Part shown: positions 31,492 through 43,500 of the stretch, piece after piece
Position numbering within the stretch: the stretch's first letter is position 1
How the letters are laid out: every line of letters begins with the position of its first letter
Notes under the pieces: model-generated
Told to the model about the DNA's origin: nothing
What the model saw: only the letters and a program-made list of their open reading frames with translations
The model's database searches: none
Translations under genes and position numbers: made by a program
NCBI GenBank assembly: GCA_038501625.1
Contig: JAZAYU010000127.1
Span: forward strand, 620,001-684,000
Length of the DNA: 64,000 nt
Direction of reading: 5' to 3'
Origin: Corbicula japonica
Lineage: Eukaryota > Mollusca > Bivalvia > Venerida > Cyrenidae

Positions 31492-32938
31492 GGCCATGTG
31501 AAATCAACAGTAAGAAATGATAATTGTTTTGAGTTTTATTTCAATATTTCATAAATAAAATGGTCAAATGCAGTTTATTAAATTCATAGCAACTGTCACA
31601 CAATACAACAGTTTCTAGCAAGAAAACTGTGTGTCGAGATTCACACAAAAATTTGAACACATGCTAAGGAAATATGCAACATAAAATTTAGTTCACTACG
31701 TCACATCTGAACTTGCAAGTTACTGCATTTGGTAAAAATTATAACACAAATTTTACAAAACAACATTATTATTATTGACGAATGAATACTTAAATTATAG
31801 TGGTAATTTTGTAATAAAATTAAAATGTTTATTTCAGTTTAATAGGTATTGACATTTCACGGAAAAACATTTCAAAACTGCTATTCCCACATCACATTGT
31901 TTCCACATGCGAAATAAAAAAAGAATTTTTTCATTAAAAATGAAAAAAGAACTTTTTATTTTTTATTTCACCATGTTCAAAGAATATTTTCTTGGAACAT
32001 AAATAACATTTTTCCAAAGACATATGGATTTACAACGGGGCAAAGAATTAGATCCCATAAAAGCAGTGAAATAAACAGTTTCAGATCATTACAAAATCAG
32101 TGAAATATCAAATAGTATTATTCTGCTGATGTTTTTAGGTATTTCACTAAAAAGAATAAAATAATATCGGATATATAGCTTGCACCTACATTCCATGTGC
32201 ATTTCAGGGAAACATTGTGCATGTTATACACAACAGAACACAAGTAATTGCTAAAATGTTAGTGGGGAAAACATTTACTGTCATTAGTATTTTAATAACA
32301 TTATTGTACAGAGCAGTATTTTTTTAATTGTAATTGTTTCAATTTTTCAACTGACTTGCACATCCTTTTACCAATATTCATTTTTTTTTTCAGAAAAATA
32401 TTTTTCATAAGTCCAATGTATTCAATTTTATAACTATAACAGAGGTCATGCAAAATTTTTCTTCTTGAAACTGTTTTGGTCTCAAGCATTTACCTGTCTA
32501 AAGTCTACCTTTTTAGGTAATTGTATAAAATAATATTTAAATATTAACTTTTGTGATTTTTTTTCACCTATTTGTATATTCTTTTTAAGGACTGTCTACA
32601 GTTGTCAATGCATTGTCATCAATGAAGAAGAAAATTATCAAAATTTCTCAAAAAACCTTAAAATAAATTAACAGCTTCTGTAAAATAATGTGTTGTTTTC
32701 CCAACCAATCAGTTTAGACATTATTTGCCTGCAACTACTATCACTTCTATATTTACATGATGTTCGGTGCAAATTTATGAAAAAAAATCAAATGAAACAT
32801 TTACAACACATAGCCCTCTTATTTTTGTCTTTTAGGAAGGAACAAGTTTGCTCTATGCCAGTACAACAAAAAGTTGTCTTCAAAAGCACTAAACAAGATA
32901 AATAATGTATGTTAGGTCTGGAGAAATGAAACACATAG
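31492..32938. other. Intergenic AT-rich DNA, nothing recognised
   Basis: Long A/T runs, no repeats of the main families, no plausible exon. Confidence 0.6.
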
Positions 32939-32940
32939 TA

Positions 32941-33560
32941 CAGGGTGATCCATAATATCTGATACCCTTTTGAAATTTAATAGCGTTTGTATCATCAAAC
33001 ATAGGCATACAATTTTCATATATCAATAAACTAGAGGCTTTAAAGTCTTGTTTGATATATAGCATAGCACACTTATATAGGGAATGCAGTCTGTATATCC
33101 AAAATAGTATTTATAACAAATGTTCAATTTGACGTCAATTTTTGGTGATTATTATGTCAAGTCTTTTCTTGGAATGGTCTAATTTGGCCGACATGCACAT
33201 CTGTGAATTTATATTTCTCATTTCTTGTTAAACTGGTGATTTTAGCTCTTGCACAGATGTTTATTTATGTGTGAAAACCTTACTTTTTAAATGTCCCCAA
33301 AGAAAAATTCTAATCGGCCACATAAAATTTCATGAAAAGACTTGACGTCATAATCACCAAAATGGACATCACATTGAACATTTGTTTAAAATATTATTTT
33401 AGATAAACCAACAGCATTTCTTATTCAAGTATAGTGTGTTGTATATCAAACAAAACTTTGAAGCCTCTAGATTTTTACTATGTAAAAGTTGTATGCTTAT
33501 GTTTGATGATTCTAACGCTTTTAAATTTCAAAAGGGTATCAGATATTATGGATCACCCTG
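32941..33560. mobile_element. mariner-like inverted-repeat element, 620 bp
   Basis: TA on both sides (32939-32940, 33561-33562). Ends CAGGGTGATCCATAATATCT and AGATATTATGGATCACCCTG, with the inverted homology continuing inwards for over 200 bp (ACCCTTTTGAAATTTAA..., TATATCAAACA...). No transposase frame. Confidence 0.9.
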
Positions 33561-33577
33561 TATTTACTCACTTTTAA

Positions 33578-33793
33578 CCCTTTTATCTGTAAAAACAAAG
33601 TTTTAGAGCACATGTAAACAGTATAGATCCAGATCAGCTGGTCCTTAAAGGTTGCCTAATCTGGATCTACACTGTTTGCTTCTAGGTATATGACATAACG
33701 AATCTGAAAGTCACTCGTTTAGATCTAAATCAGATACACAGATTTGTACGATGATCTGGATCTACACTGGTCACTCTTATAAGCTGTATTCCA
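33578..33793. mobile_element. TwinHP, old copy
   Basis: CCCTTTTATCTGTAAAAAC start, hairpin cores GATCCAGATCAGCTGG and GATCTAAATCAGATAC; right end lost. Confidence 0.7.
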
Positions 33794-33799
33794 TGAAAG

Positions 33800-34150
33800 C
33801 TCCAGACATTTATTTAGGCAAAATCTTATTTCATTATTTATGACATAATTAATTGATATTTGATTTAAAAAATAGAGAAAATTGCTGTAATAATTATAGA
33901 TTTTAAGTAATCAACATGTAAAACTTTAAACATTTAAAACAACCGATTGCTTACTGCTATAGAAAATTGTATTCAGGTCTAACAAAAAACTTAATCAAAG
34001 AACAATTTTTGATTCTATTAAAGTAAGTGTGTTTAACAATAATAAAATGAACAATTCAACAAGAGTTACTGAAAACCATGGTAACTCCGGATAAATGTCA
34101 AAGAAGTATAACCCTATAGAAGATTTGTAAACACAATCATGTAGATACAT
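33800..34150. other. Intergenic AT-rich DNA, nothing recognised
   Basis: No repeats or exons seen. Confidence 0.55.
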
Positions 34151-34161
34151 GTACCTGTATA

Positions 34162-34344
34162 CCGTCATTGTTTGAATATAAGCCGCACTCATGTATAAGC
34201 CGCACCGCCCCCAAACATGATAGAACAGATGAAAATGGCTTTAACAAAGTGTATAAGCAGCCTAACCTGTGTATTAGCCGCACCCCCAACTTTTTACCTC
34301 CAAATTCTGGGGAAAAAGTGCGGCTTATATTCAAACAATTACGG
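34162..34344. mobile_element. CCGTCATT element 2
   Basis: 183 bp between TA dinucleotides, ends CCGTCATTGTTTGAATAT and ATTCAAACAATTACGG; inverted relative to copy 1. Confidence 0.87.
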
Positions 34345-34740
34345 TATATTACAATTTAATGGCAAGGGCTCTAACTGAAAAATATTTAGCCCAATGATCT
34401 AATAATGTATATTATATAACAGCTAATTATATATTAATTCTTAAATCAAATTAATAGAAATATATGAAAATAATATTATCTTTATATAAAGAAATGGTTG
34501 CTGTGTTTCTAAAAATAAGTCAAATTATTTGCCCATAGAATAAAGGGTTATAAACGTAATAATGAGAATGGGAACTATTCTGGTTCAGTCCAGAATATCA
34601 GTCGTCCTGTTCTTGCCATCTTGGCAAATGCTTCACAATGACTAGGGGTTTATAGTGATAATACATTGAGCCATGATTTATTTACATGAACATAAATGTC
34701 ATTACAAAACCATGAACGTATATTGCCTGAATTCACATGT
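34345..34740. other. Intergenic AT-rich DNA, nothing recognised
   Basis: No gene or repeat family seen. Confidence 0.55.
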
Positions 34741-34744
34741 TTAA

Positions 34745-34978
34745 CCCTTTCCTTGATATATACGCATTTTTACGCATGTGCCACCAGCGTAGATCCAGAT
34801 CAGCCGGCACATCCGTGCCGTCTAATCAGGATCTGCACTGGTCGCATTTTGGTCAGAAATAACCTAATGAATCAAGAAGCGAACAGTTTAGATCCTGATC
34901 AGACGGCACGGATGTGCCGGCTGATCTGGATCTAAACTGTTCGCCCTAGCAATAAAGGTGGATCTATACAGGAAAGGG
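34745..34978 (+). mobile_element. TwinHP element, 234 bp
   Basis: Perfect TTAA on both sides; hairpins nearly identical to the reference copy. Its right TTAA (34979-34982) is also the left border of the next copy. Confidence 0.95.
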
Positions 34979-34983
34979 TTAAA

Positions 34984-35377
34984 CCTTTACTCCAAAGATA
35001 CAGCTTTCACTTCATAATCAACCAGTGCCCAAGGTTATCAAAACTGAGCATGGAAACCAGTCTCAAATCTCAAGCATCTGATAGGCTGAAATGGCGACTT
35101 GTCGCCATTTCAGCCAATCAGATGCTTGAGATTTGAGACTGGTTTCCGAACTCAGTTTTATAACCTTCAGCCCAGAGTGTAGATCCAGATCATCGTGCAC
35201 ATCCATGCAGTCTGATCAGGGTCTACACTGATCACTTTTAGATTTATAAGAATATTCTTGACAGATATCTAAAAGCCAACAGTGAAGATCCTGATCAGAC
35301 TTCTTGGATGTATAGGCTGATCTGGATCTACACTGATCACTCAAGAGATATAAGCCGTATCCTGTGGAGTTAAGGGG
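34984..35377. mobile_element. TwinHP copy interrupted by Foldback 9
   Basis: CCTTTACTCCAAAG start; the Foldback lies in the left stem between CCAG and CCAGAGTGTAGATCC; right end GGAGTTAAGGGG. Confidence 0.78.
35027..35170. mobile_element. Foldback element 9 (nested)
   Basis: GCCCAAGGTTATCAAAAC to TATAACCTTCAG; CCAG on both sides could be a 4-bp target duplication. Confidence 0.9.
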
Positions 35378-35386
35378 TAACATCAT

Positions 35387-35526
35387 GGCTGAAGGTTATA
35401 AAACTTGGAAACCTGTCTCAAATCTCAAGCATCTGATTGGCTGAAATGGCAACTGGTCGCCATTTCAGCCAATCAGATGCTTGAGATTTGAGACTTGTTT
35501 CCAATCTCAGTTTTATAATCTTGGGC
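35387..35526. mobile_element. Foldback element 10
   Basis: GGCTGAAGGTTATAAAAC to TTTTATAATCTTGGGC; small deletion in the left arm (GAG..GG lost). Confidence 0.9.
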
Positions 35527-35717
35527 ACAAGTAAGCCACAGCATGAGAGAATGGACTCCATGATTTTCAGTAAATTAGAAAGAAGGAAAAGCCTTTTGTT
35601 ATCAAACTTAAAATAAATTCATTGAAAAAAGATGCTCACTATTTGTTTATCTTCTGTTTATCTTCTGTTTTTTTTTAAGCAAAACACAAATTCTCACATA
35701 CTGCCTGCGTATGTTAA

Positions 35718-35937
35718 CCCTTTTCACCGTTTATCACACGGGCAAACAGTGTAGATCAAAATCAGCCAGCATGTTTGTGCTGTCTAATCAGGATTTGTGC
35801 TGTTTTCTCTTTGATTTATTACATTGTCTCTGACCAATTAGTGAACAGTGTAGATCCAGATCATGGCATGGATATGTCAGCTGATCTGGATACAATGAAT
35901 AGATGTGTGATAAAACTTGTATATATAAAGTAAAAGG
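35718..35937. mobile_element. TwinHP, diverged copy
   Basis: TTAA then CCCTTTTCACCGTTTATCAC; both hairpin cores present; right end AAGTAAAAGG. Confidence 0.75.
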
Positions 35938-35962
35938 TTTATAATTTCTTTTCATTAATTAA

Positions 35963-36196
35963 CCCTTTCCTGTACAGATACACCTTTATTGCTAGGGCGA
36001 ACAGTTTAGATCCAGATCAGCCGGCACATCCGTGCCGTCTGATCAGGATCTAAATTGTTCGCTTTTTGATTCATTAGACTATTTCTGACCATAATGCGAC
36101 CAGTGCAGATCCTGATCAGACGGCACGGATGTGCCGGCTGATCTGGATCTACACTGGTCGCACATGCGTAAAAATGCGTATCTATACAGGAAAGGG
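35963..36196 (-). mobile_element. TwinHP element, 234 bp
   Basis: Left TTAA 35959-35962; right flank TAAA. Hairpin 1 GCGAACAGTTT type, hairpin 2 GCGACCAGTGCAG type, i.e. inverted relative to the reference. Confidence 0.94.
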
Positions 36197-36199
36197 TAA

Positions 36200-36978
36200 A
36201 TTAATGATATCAACATTTTTTTATGTCCATTTTCTCATGTTATGGCTCATTTTATACAGAAATATTCAGGCAAATTCAAACTTAATATTACAGCTTTGTT
36301 TTAAATTTCCTGTTCGAAAATATTATTGCTTAAAACTTACAAGATTTCAACAAATCCATAAAATTCATTGTAACAAGACTGGATTATAATTCAGTAGCAA
36401 AATTAGCTTTCAGCTTACACGTTTAAACCACACTTCTTTTAAGTCTTTCAAAAACCAATCTCAGATCTCTAAATCCACAAAAAAGCATAAATTCACACAA
36501 CATAAGGATAAGAAATGGCAACTGTATACGAATAATTCAGATCTACATCTCTATATACAATATTGTCTTTTTACAGTATTCAAAAGCGAAATTATTTATA
36601 CAAATACTCAATAAAGCCAAGACATCGCCTTCCGCTTCTACTCAACACGTATAACAGTCTCCGTGGAAATACTTTGTGTCCAGCCAATATGACTTTTTAC
36701 TTCAAACAAAATGTACACTGTATTGTTTATTCACTATAAAAATAGGAAATCACCTCCCTCACTTGGTGAAAACAGTAAATTATATTTCTGTCATTCCGTG
36801 TCTGTCCATTCACTTTTCCAATTGCAATGCAAGTTTTTTTTTGTTCCGTCCTGGCTAAATCTTCATAGAGTTATTAAATCAATAAAAAATTGCTTTTTTA
36901 TTTAAAAAAGAAAACACTGTTCAGTCACCATGGGAATAAGTAGATTGCACTTAGTAATAACCAGTCACTTGTAGCGCT
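36200..36978 (-). other. Probable 3' flank of the - DDR gene
   Basis: AT-rich with no element of the main families; AATAAA on - at 36897-36902. Transcription into this stretch from the - DDR gene is likely but unproven. Confidence 0.5.
36897..36902 (-). promoter_or_regulatory. Candidate polyadenylation signal of the - DDR gene
   Basis: TTTATT on + (AATAAA on -), about 270 nt past the TGA and 110 nt past the readthrough TAA. Confidence 0.4.
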
Positions 36979-37012
36979 CCCCCACCCACCCAACTCCCCA
37001 TCTCCACCCCCA
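36979..37012 (-). promoter_or_regulatory. G-quadruplex-capable run in the - DDR 3' UTR
   Basis: On the mRNA strand: GGGGGTGGAGATGGGG, then AGTTGGGTGGGTGGGGG. Four G-runs of three or more with 1-4 nt loops meet the usual quadruplex pattern. It begins directly after the TAA that closes the readthrough frame. Confidence 0.75.
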
Positions 37013-37013
37013 C

Positions 37014-37172
37014 TTAGTTGTCAACTTTAAAACTTCTTCTTCTTAGTTCCAACAATGCTGGCACATTAATTAAAGTGTTCTCAACGTTACCAACTTCCTC
37101 CAAACTTTCCAAGATGGCTGCCACATTTTCTGGTGACATGTGACTAATGATGTTTGCCGCGTCTTCTGATAG
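37014..37172 (-). CDS. Candidate stop-readthrough extension of the - DDR protein
   Basis: Downstream of TGA (37173-37175) the same frame stays open for 52 codons to a TAA (37014-37016). The stop context is TGA-CTA, the motif known from metazoan readthrough genes. The encoded peptide begins LSEDAANIISHMSPENVAAI, is helix-forming and acidic, and contains a basic ELRRRSF near the end before KVDN. In AT-rich DNA an open run of this length is only moderately unlikely by chance, so the stop context and composition are the main support. The + paralogue has TGA-TGA and closes at once. Confidence 0.5.
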   Translation of the reverse strand, partial: LSEDAANIISHMSPENVAAILESLEEVGNVENTLINVPALLELRRRSFKVDN

Positions 37173-37505
37173 TCAGCAGATCGGGACTTTAATCTGGTTC
37201 ATTTTTTCGTCTTTGGGGTTGTAACCCATGTTCTTACGCTGCAGAAACATCTGGATTTCTCTGAAACTCGGCCTCTCACACTCTGCTCGGTTCCAACACT
37301 CTAACATTAAGTCATAAATTTCTTTGGGACAGTTTCCGGGTTGTGGTAAATAAATTTGCTTGTTGTCATTTCGGTAATAATGTCCAGCGTTTTCAATGAC
37401 CTGCTCGTCATTCATGTGATCATACGGCTGATCTCGTGCAAAAGTCAATATTTCCCATAACGTCACACCCAGCGACCAAACGTCTGACTTAGTAGTAAAC
37501 TTGCC
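37173..37505 (-). CDS. DDR: - DDR exon 11 (C-lobe and tail)
   Basis: 333 bp with stop, same size as in the + gene. [32 protein letters not shown] and the tail [15 protein letters not shown]. About three quarters of its residues match the + copy. Confidence 0.95.
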   Translation of the reverse strand, partial: GKFTTKSDVWSLGVTLWEILTFARDQPYDHMNDEQVIENAGHYYRNDNKQIYLPQPGNCPKEIYDLMLECWNRAECERPSFREIQMFLQRKNMGYNPKDEKMNQIKVPIC

Positions 37506-40500
37506 CTGAAATACATACAAGAGATATGTATCAGTGCAAATGTGAAATAAACATGCAAATCAGAAATACTGCAGTATCATATTTCATGCAAGTTTAATTT
37601 TCATCTATTTCACTCTATGGAAACCAATTCCCAGTGAAATGAATCCATGTTTATAGGTAATCATATGAGAATATTTAAAGTGCACTAAGTTATGCGAAAA
37701 TAAATGTTAACACAGTAGCACAGCCTCCACATTAAGCAAAAAAAGTTAAGTGGAAAACAGAGCATGTGGTTACAATCTGCACTGGTCGCATTTTGGTCAG
37801 AAAAAACCTAATGAATCAAAAAGCGAACAGTTTAGATACTGATCAGACGGCACGGATGTGCCGGCTGATCTGGATCTAAACTGTTCGCCCTAGCAATAAA
37901 GGTGTATCTGTACAGGAAAGGGTTAAGTGTTCACAATATTAAAGGATAATTATACAGCAATTTGGCCATGAAAAAGAGTGGAGGAAATTGGACTACTGCC
38001 AACCAAAGTTTTCAGTACTTGGTCAACCAGAGTAGATCCAGATCCAGATGTGGCACGTCCATGACATCTGATCAGGATCTACACAGTTCATTCTCAGTCA
38101 GGAATAACCTAATGCATCTAAAACCAAGCAGTGTAAATCCACAAATGAGCTGGCTGATTTGGATTTAAACTGGTTTCCCATACTATAAAAGGAATATCCA
38201 TTAGCTGAAGGGTTAAATAAGAGTAGCCTACCAGTAGAATAGATTCCCATGCCATCCATCTAATGGGTAATACCGCTTTCCCCTCAATCCGGTAATAATC
38301 CGCACTGTACAGGCTCCGGCTCATACCGAAGTCGGAGATTTTGATGGTGAAGTTGGTTCCGACTAGACAATTCCTTGTGGCAAGGTCTCGATGCACCATG
38401 TTCAGCGACTCCAGATACTTCATGCCAGACGCAATTTGTGAAGCCATGTATATCAAACAACCGTAACTGAAGAACAGAATGCAGAATTATTTTGTTATGC
38501 TTGACAGTGATTAAATGTCGATTTTCATAAATCTTCCATTTTTGTTCCTTAAGCATTCAATTTATTGTTTCTGTCAATTACACAGATGTTAATTTTAACA
38601 CTTTTCTTCATGGGTACATCTTTTATCTCATCGGTGACCAGTGTATGCACACATCTAGGTCGTTTAACTTTTTCTTCTATATATACGCCTTCATGATATG
38701 AGCGAACAGTAGAGATCCAGATCAGCAGGCACATCTGTGTCCATTGATCATGATCTACACAGTTAGCTTTTAGATTCATTAGGTTATTTTGGAGAACTAT
38801 GCGACCAGAGCAGATCCAGATCAGGCCTCAAGGTTATAAAACTGAGCATGGAAACCAGTCTCAAATCTCAAGCATCTGATTGGCTGAAATGGCGACCAGT
38901 CGCCATTTCAGCCAATCAGATGCTTGAGATTTGAGACTGGTTTCCATGCTCAGTTTTATAACCTTGGGCACTGATGGCACACATGTGCCAGCTTATCTCG
39001 ATCTACATTTGTCAAAAAAGCATTAAAAAAATGTGTACAAATATGGAGTAAAGGGTTAACTTAAAAAAAAAACCTCTGGTATAATCAAAAGCTATTTCTT
39101 ATGATTACCTTAATGTTTTTGCATTAGTCGCTTCAGCCATCGGTGATTCGGGTACATGATCTAACAAGAACTGGTTCAAGTCCCCGTATTTCATATACTC
39201 CACTATCATACACAGTGGCTCCTCTCTAATACACACGCCCAGTACCCGCACTATATTTGGATCCTTCAGCTGGGACATTATCTTGATCTCTTTCTGGAAA
39301 TCAGCCCTGGAAAATAATGAACATGATCAACTTTAATTATAAAAAATACAAATAAAATTTATTATATTTTCAGCTTACCATCATTTGGGATGGATCAAAA
39401 TTTGTAGTGTTAAGTGTAATAAATATTGTTACCCATGGCAAAATGGTATGTACAGTCATATGCATTTCCATTTTGATCTAAAACTCGTCCTTGTGCTGTT
39501 CACAGCAATTGACATTTCTAACCTGTCCTTGTGACGTTTACACAAATGTGGACAGTGATGATCTTTTTATGTGCTATTTACACGATGCTATTTATCTTTC
39601 CATGTGTTGCTTACACCAATGGACAGTGCTAACATGTCCTTGTGAACCAACATTTTAAGTGAGCTAAATGGTTGTATGTGGCAAATGTCTCAAAATTTGC
39701 TATTCACTTTTAAAATTTATTCTTTACACATTAAATGAAATTACCTGGATCTATCATCTGCACCTTTGCGTAACATTTTTACAGCAACGAGGATGGGACG
39801 ATTCAGATTTCTGGTGATGAAGTAGTCATCATGTAGATACTCGGCAATATCCACTGCCTCACATAAATGTACCTGAAAATAAAAGTAAAATTGCAACATT
39901 AATTGTTTGTCATGAAGTCCAATATGACGTGTGTCTTTTACATCATCATCATCATCATCCTTGTTCATCGCAGCAACAAACAACCAAAATAAGAACAACG
40001 CATCAAAAAGTCTATTACAAAAAATCTCTGGATATTTAATGAAAAAATTTTGGCAAGCCTGCAGTTTTCTTTACTCTCAGATACAAATTTTTTTTAGTAG
40101 AAAGCAGCAACTTAATTATCTCTAACAAACAAACATAATAGAACTAAGATGGAACTGAAATTCCCAGCTCATAATAAAGGTATTATTGTCGTGTTTAAAT
40201 TAAACCGCATTATCCGACAAGCATCATCTCCTCTGTAACCAAGTGCAACGCAATCAAACTATTTTACCAATTTTTTGTACCTCATGCAGAAAGTCATGAA
40301 TATTACGAATTGCACATCGAAAAATGCATTAAATAATTTTCTGTATAATAAAGGTAAACTCAAGGAATTTGTTTTACCATATTATGATAACATGCTATCA
40401 TAATAAAAACAACATAAAAGCAAATCTTGCTGTTACGAAGGTATTGAACAAGGATTTTACCGAAATATAATTCCAAGTAGTTTTAGCGTTATCTACTTGA

Positions 40501-43500
40501 GAACAGGTAAAGCAACACTTTTAATGAATATGTTTTCAGCTTAAAAGTGATTTAAATTTCAATTGCATAATTTGTGAATGAAGTAAAAATTACAGTTCTG
40601 AAATCATAAAAAACAACGGACATTTGGGTGGCATGACATGAATCAAAGCAAAAAAAGTGAAATTTTTCATTCAGGCAGTATAAATTATTATGTATTTCGC
40701 CAGTTTAATAAAAGAAGAATTAACTTTTTTAATCCATATAAATATGAATACTTTAAAAACCAAAACGACAATTATTAATGAATTTGATGTATAAAAAATT
40801 AAACTGTCAAATGCTTGTAGGAGGATTGTGTTATGGCCCTTATCATAATGTTACTAGCATTTGCAAGTAGCATTTTATTTTTAACCCTTTCCTAAATATA
40901 CAGGCATTTTTACGCATGTGCGACCAGTGTAGATCCAGATCAGCCGGCACATCCATGCCGTCTAATCAGGATCTGCACTGGTCGCATTTTGGTCAGAAAT
41001 AACCAAACAAATCAAAAAGCGAACAGTTTAGATCCTGTATATGTGCCAGCTGATCTAGATCTAAACTGTTCACCCATGCAATAAATGTGTATCTGTAAAG
41101 GAAAGGGTTAAATGAAAAAAAAATCACTAAAATTTTGTTCGTCTTAATCATTTTTTTTTCTGCAAGAAAAAGAATCTAGCATTGGTGAAGATGAAAAATC
41201 TAGTCCCTAAAGACAACTGTTGTGGATGGTACCTCTGAAGGACTGAAGTATCATTATACTAAAGAACTTCAATAAAACCTCATTATTATAATAACACAAG
41301 TCTTTCTGAATTAAGACTTTTTTTATGACATCAAGCACAGTTTTCTGAAGTTGTACACATACCTCTCCAAACTGTCCTTCACCCAGTACCTCGACAAAAC
41401 GTAGGTTTTCTCTCGGAAATTCCACTATGGACAAGTCAAGACTCAACAACAACTCGGCATTCGGTACAGAATACATGCTGCTTCCAGTAGCACCCTGCAA
41501 TATCAGAACAAGTAATGTATTATTATTAGCCATTTTTGATGGACCCTTTATTCCACCCTAAAATAATTAGTGCCCAAGGTTATAAAACTGAGCATGGAAA
41601 CCAGTCTCAAATCTCAAGCATCTGATTGGCTGAAATGGCGACTGGTCGCCATTTCAGCCAATCAGATGCTTGAGATTTGAGACTGGTTTCCAATCTCAGC
41701 TTTTTAACCTTCAGTCCAGAACAAGGAAAGTACAATCAACCATTTTTATAGACCCTTTATTCTTATGGATATGGGTCATTTTCTGTGAGACTGTGTAAAT
41801 CCAGATCAGCCTGTACATCCATGTTTACTGATTTACACTTCTTGATATGAAATAATTTAACCCTTTAGGCAATAGAAAAAAATATTTAGATTCTCATCCC
41901 CGCCCGCCCCTGTCAAAAACCACCACCCCAAAAAAATTTATTGGTAAAAAAATCGAAACATATTCTGTTCCGGACAGAACGGGTTTTAGACCATCACGAA
42001 ATACCTTCTTAAGGTATTTCGTTAATAAAAAATAAAATAAAAAGTGCCCACCCGCCCCTTTTTTCCGCAAAATCCGGATGAGAATCTAGTAATTTTTTTT
42101 CTCTGGCCTTACTTCATACATTCGTGATTTATCAAGTGTGCAACCAGTCAGATCTAGGTTAGCTGGCACATCAGTGCCATCTGATCTTGATCTAAACTGA
42201 TTGTTTCTTGGAGGGAAATAACCCAATGCATCTAAAAGCAAAAAATATAGATCTGGATCATACAGCCTGGATGTGCCAGTTGAGCAGGATATACACTGTT
42301 TGTCCAAGAGATTACAGCCATAGCCAGTTGCCATTTCAGCCAATCAGATGCTTGAGATTTGAGACTTGTTTCTAATCTCAGTTGTATAACATTCAGCCTA
42401 GAAGGAACCAACATTCCTGCATTCTGTTACAAACATTAATGACAATTAGACAGGGACCATCTGCTCTATATGCATTCATTTCTGCACTTAAGCTACTTAG
42501 TTAATGTATTATCAATAACTTTTATTGCAAAACATTGCCAAAATTGTGCTCCCAAGTGATTTTGTAGTTGAATTCATAGAAATTCAGTCATTATGAGGCA
42601 CAAAAATTTACTGAAATCTACTGTCTGTCTAATTATACTGGTGATTGTGAATTGCCAATTGTTCAGAAAAATTTCTGTTTACATCTTGCATCTGGAAGAT
42701 TAAAATAAAAAATCAACATTGAGACACAATGAAAATTCATAGTTTCACGATCTAGCTATCTAATTCTGGAACTTAAGAAGACAACATTCAATCGTTAATC
42801 GATAACTTTTGCTATGGTAACTTAATGCCAAACAATTTTACCATTGTGATTATTGTAATTTTGTTAAGTACTGGATCGATAAATTAGTATTAAACCTTAG
42901 ATCTTGATCAGGATGCAGGATCTGCACTGTTTGCCCACGGGATATCATATCCCACGGTGTAAAGGGTCAATGTAAAATAAGAAAACATGTAAAAATGAGC
43001 AAACCTGTAAGTTTGGAATGTTAAGACCCTGCGACGCTATGACATCAGCCGCAGCATACAGCGCATCATACTGTGGTGGGGGCAGATCAAGCTGGTTAAG
43101 GGCCGGACCCCTTTTAGGTGCCTGAGGAGGGTAGACTGGTGGCAGCGCCACCTTGAGGGCAGACTTGGTCACATCCGGTACTGCATAGTCTCGGGAATCT
43201 GAAAACAGATTATCAAGTAAAGTTTAAATTGTGAATCAAGCAAACTGAAATAAACATACATATACAGAGAAAGCCCTCTTTTAAAACCAAATACCACCTC
43301 TGTTACTGGACCAAGGTGGTCTTAACCCTTTCCTGTATAGATACACCTTTATTGCTAGGGCGAACAGTTTAGATCCAGATCAGCCGGCACATCCATGCCA
43401 TCTGATCAGGATCTAAACTGTTCGCTTTTTGATTCATTAGGCTATTTCTAACCAAAATGTGACCATGTGCCGGCTGATCTGGATCTACACTGGTCGCACA

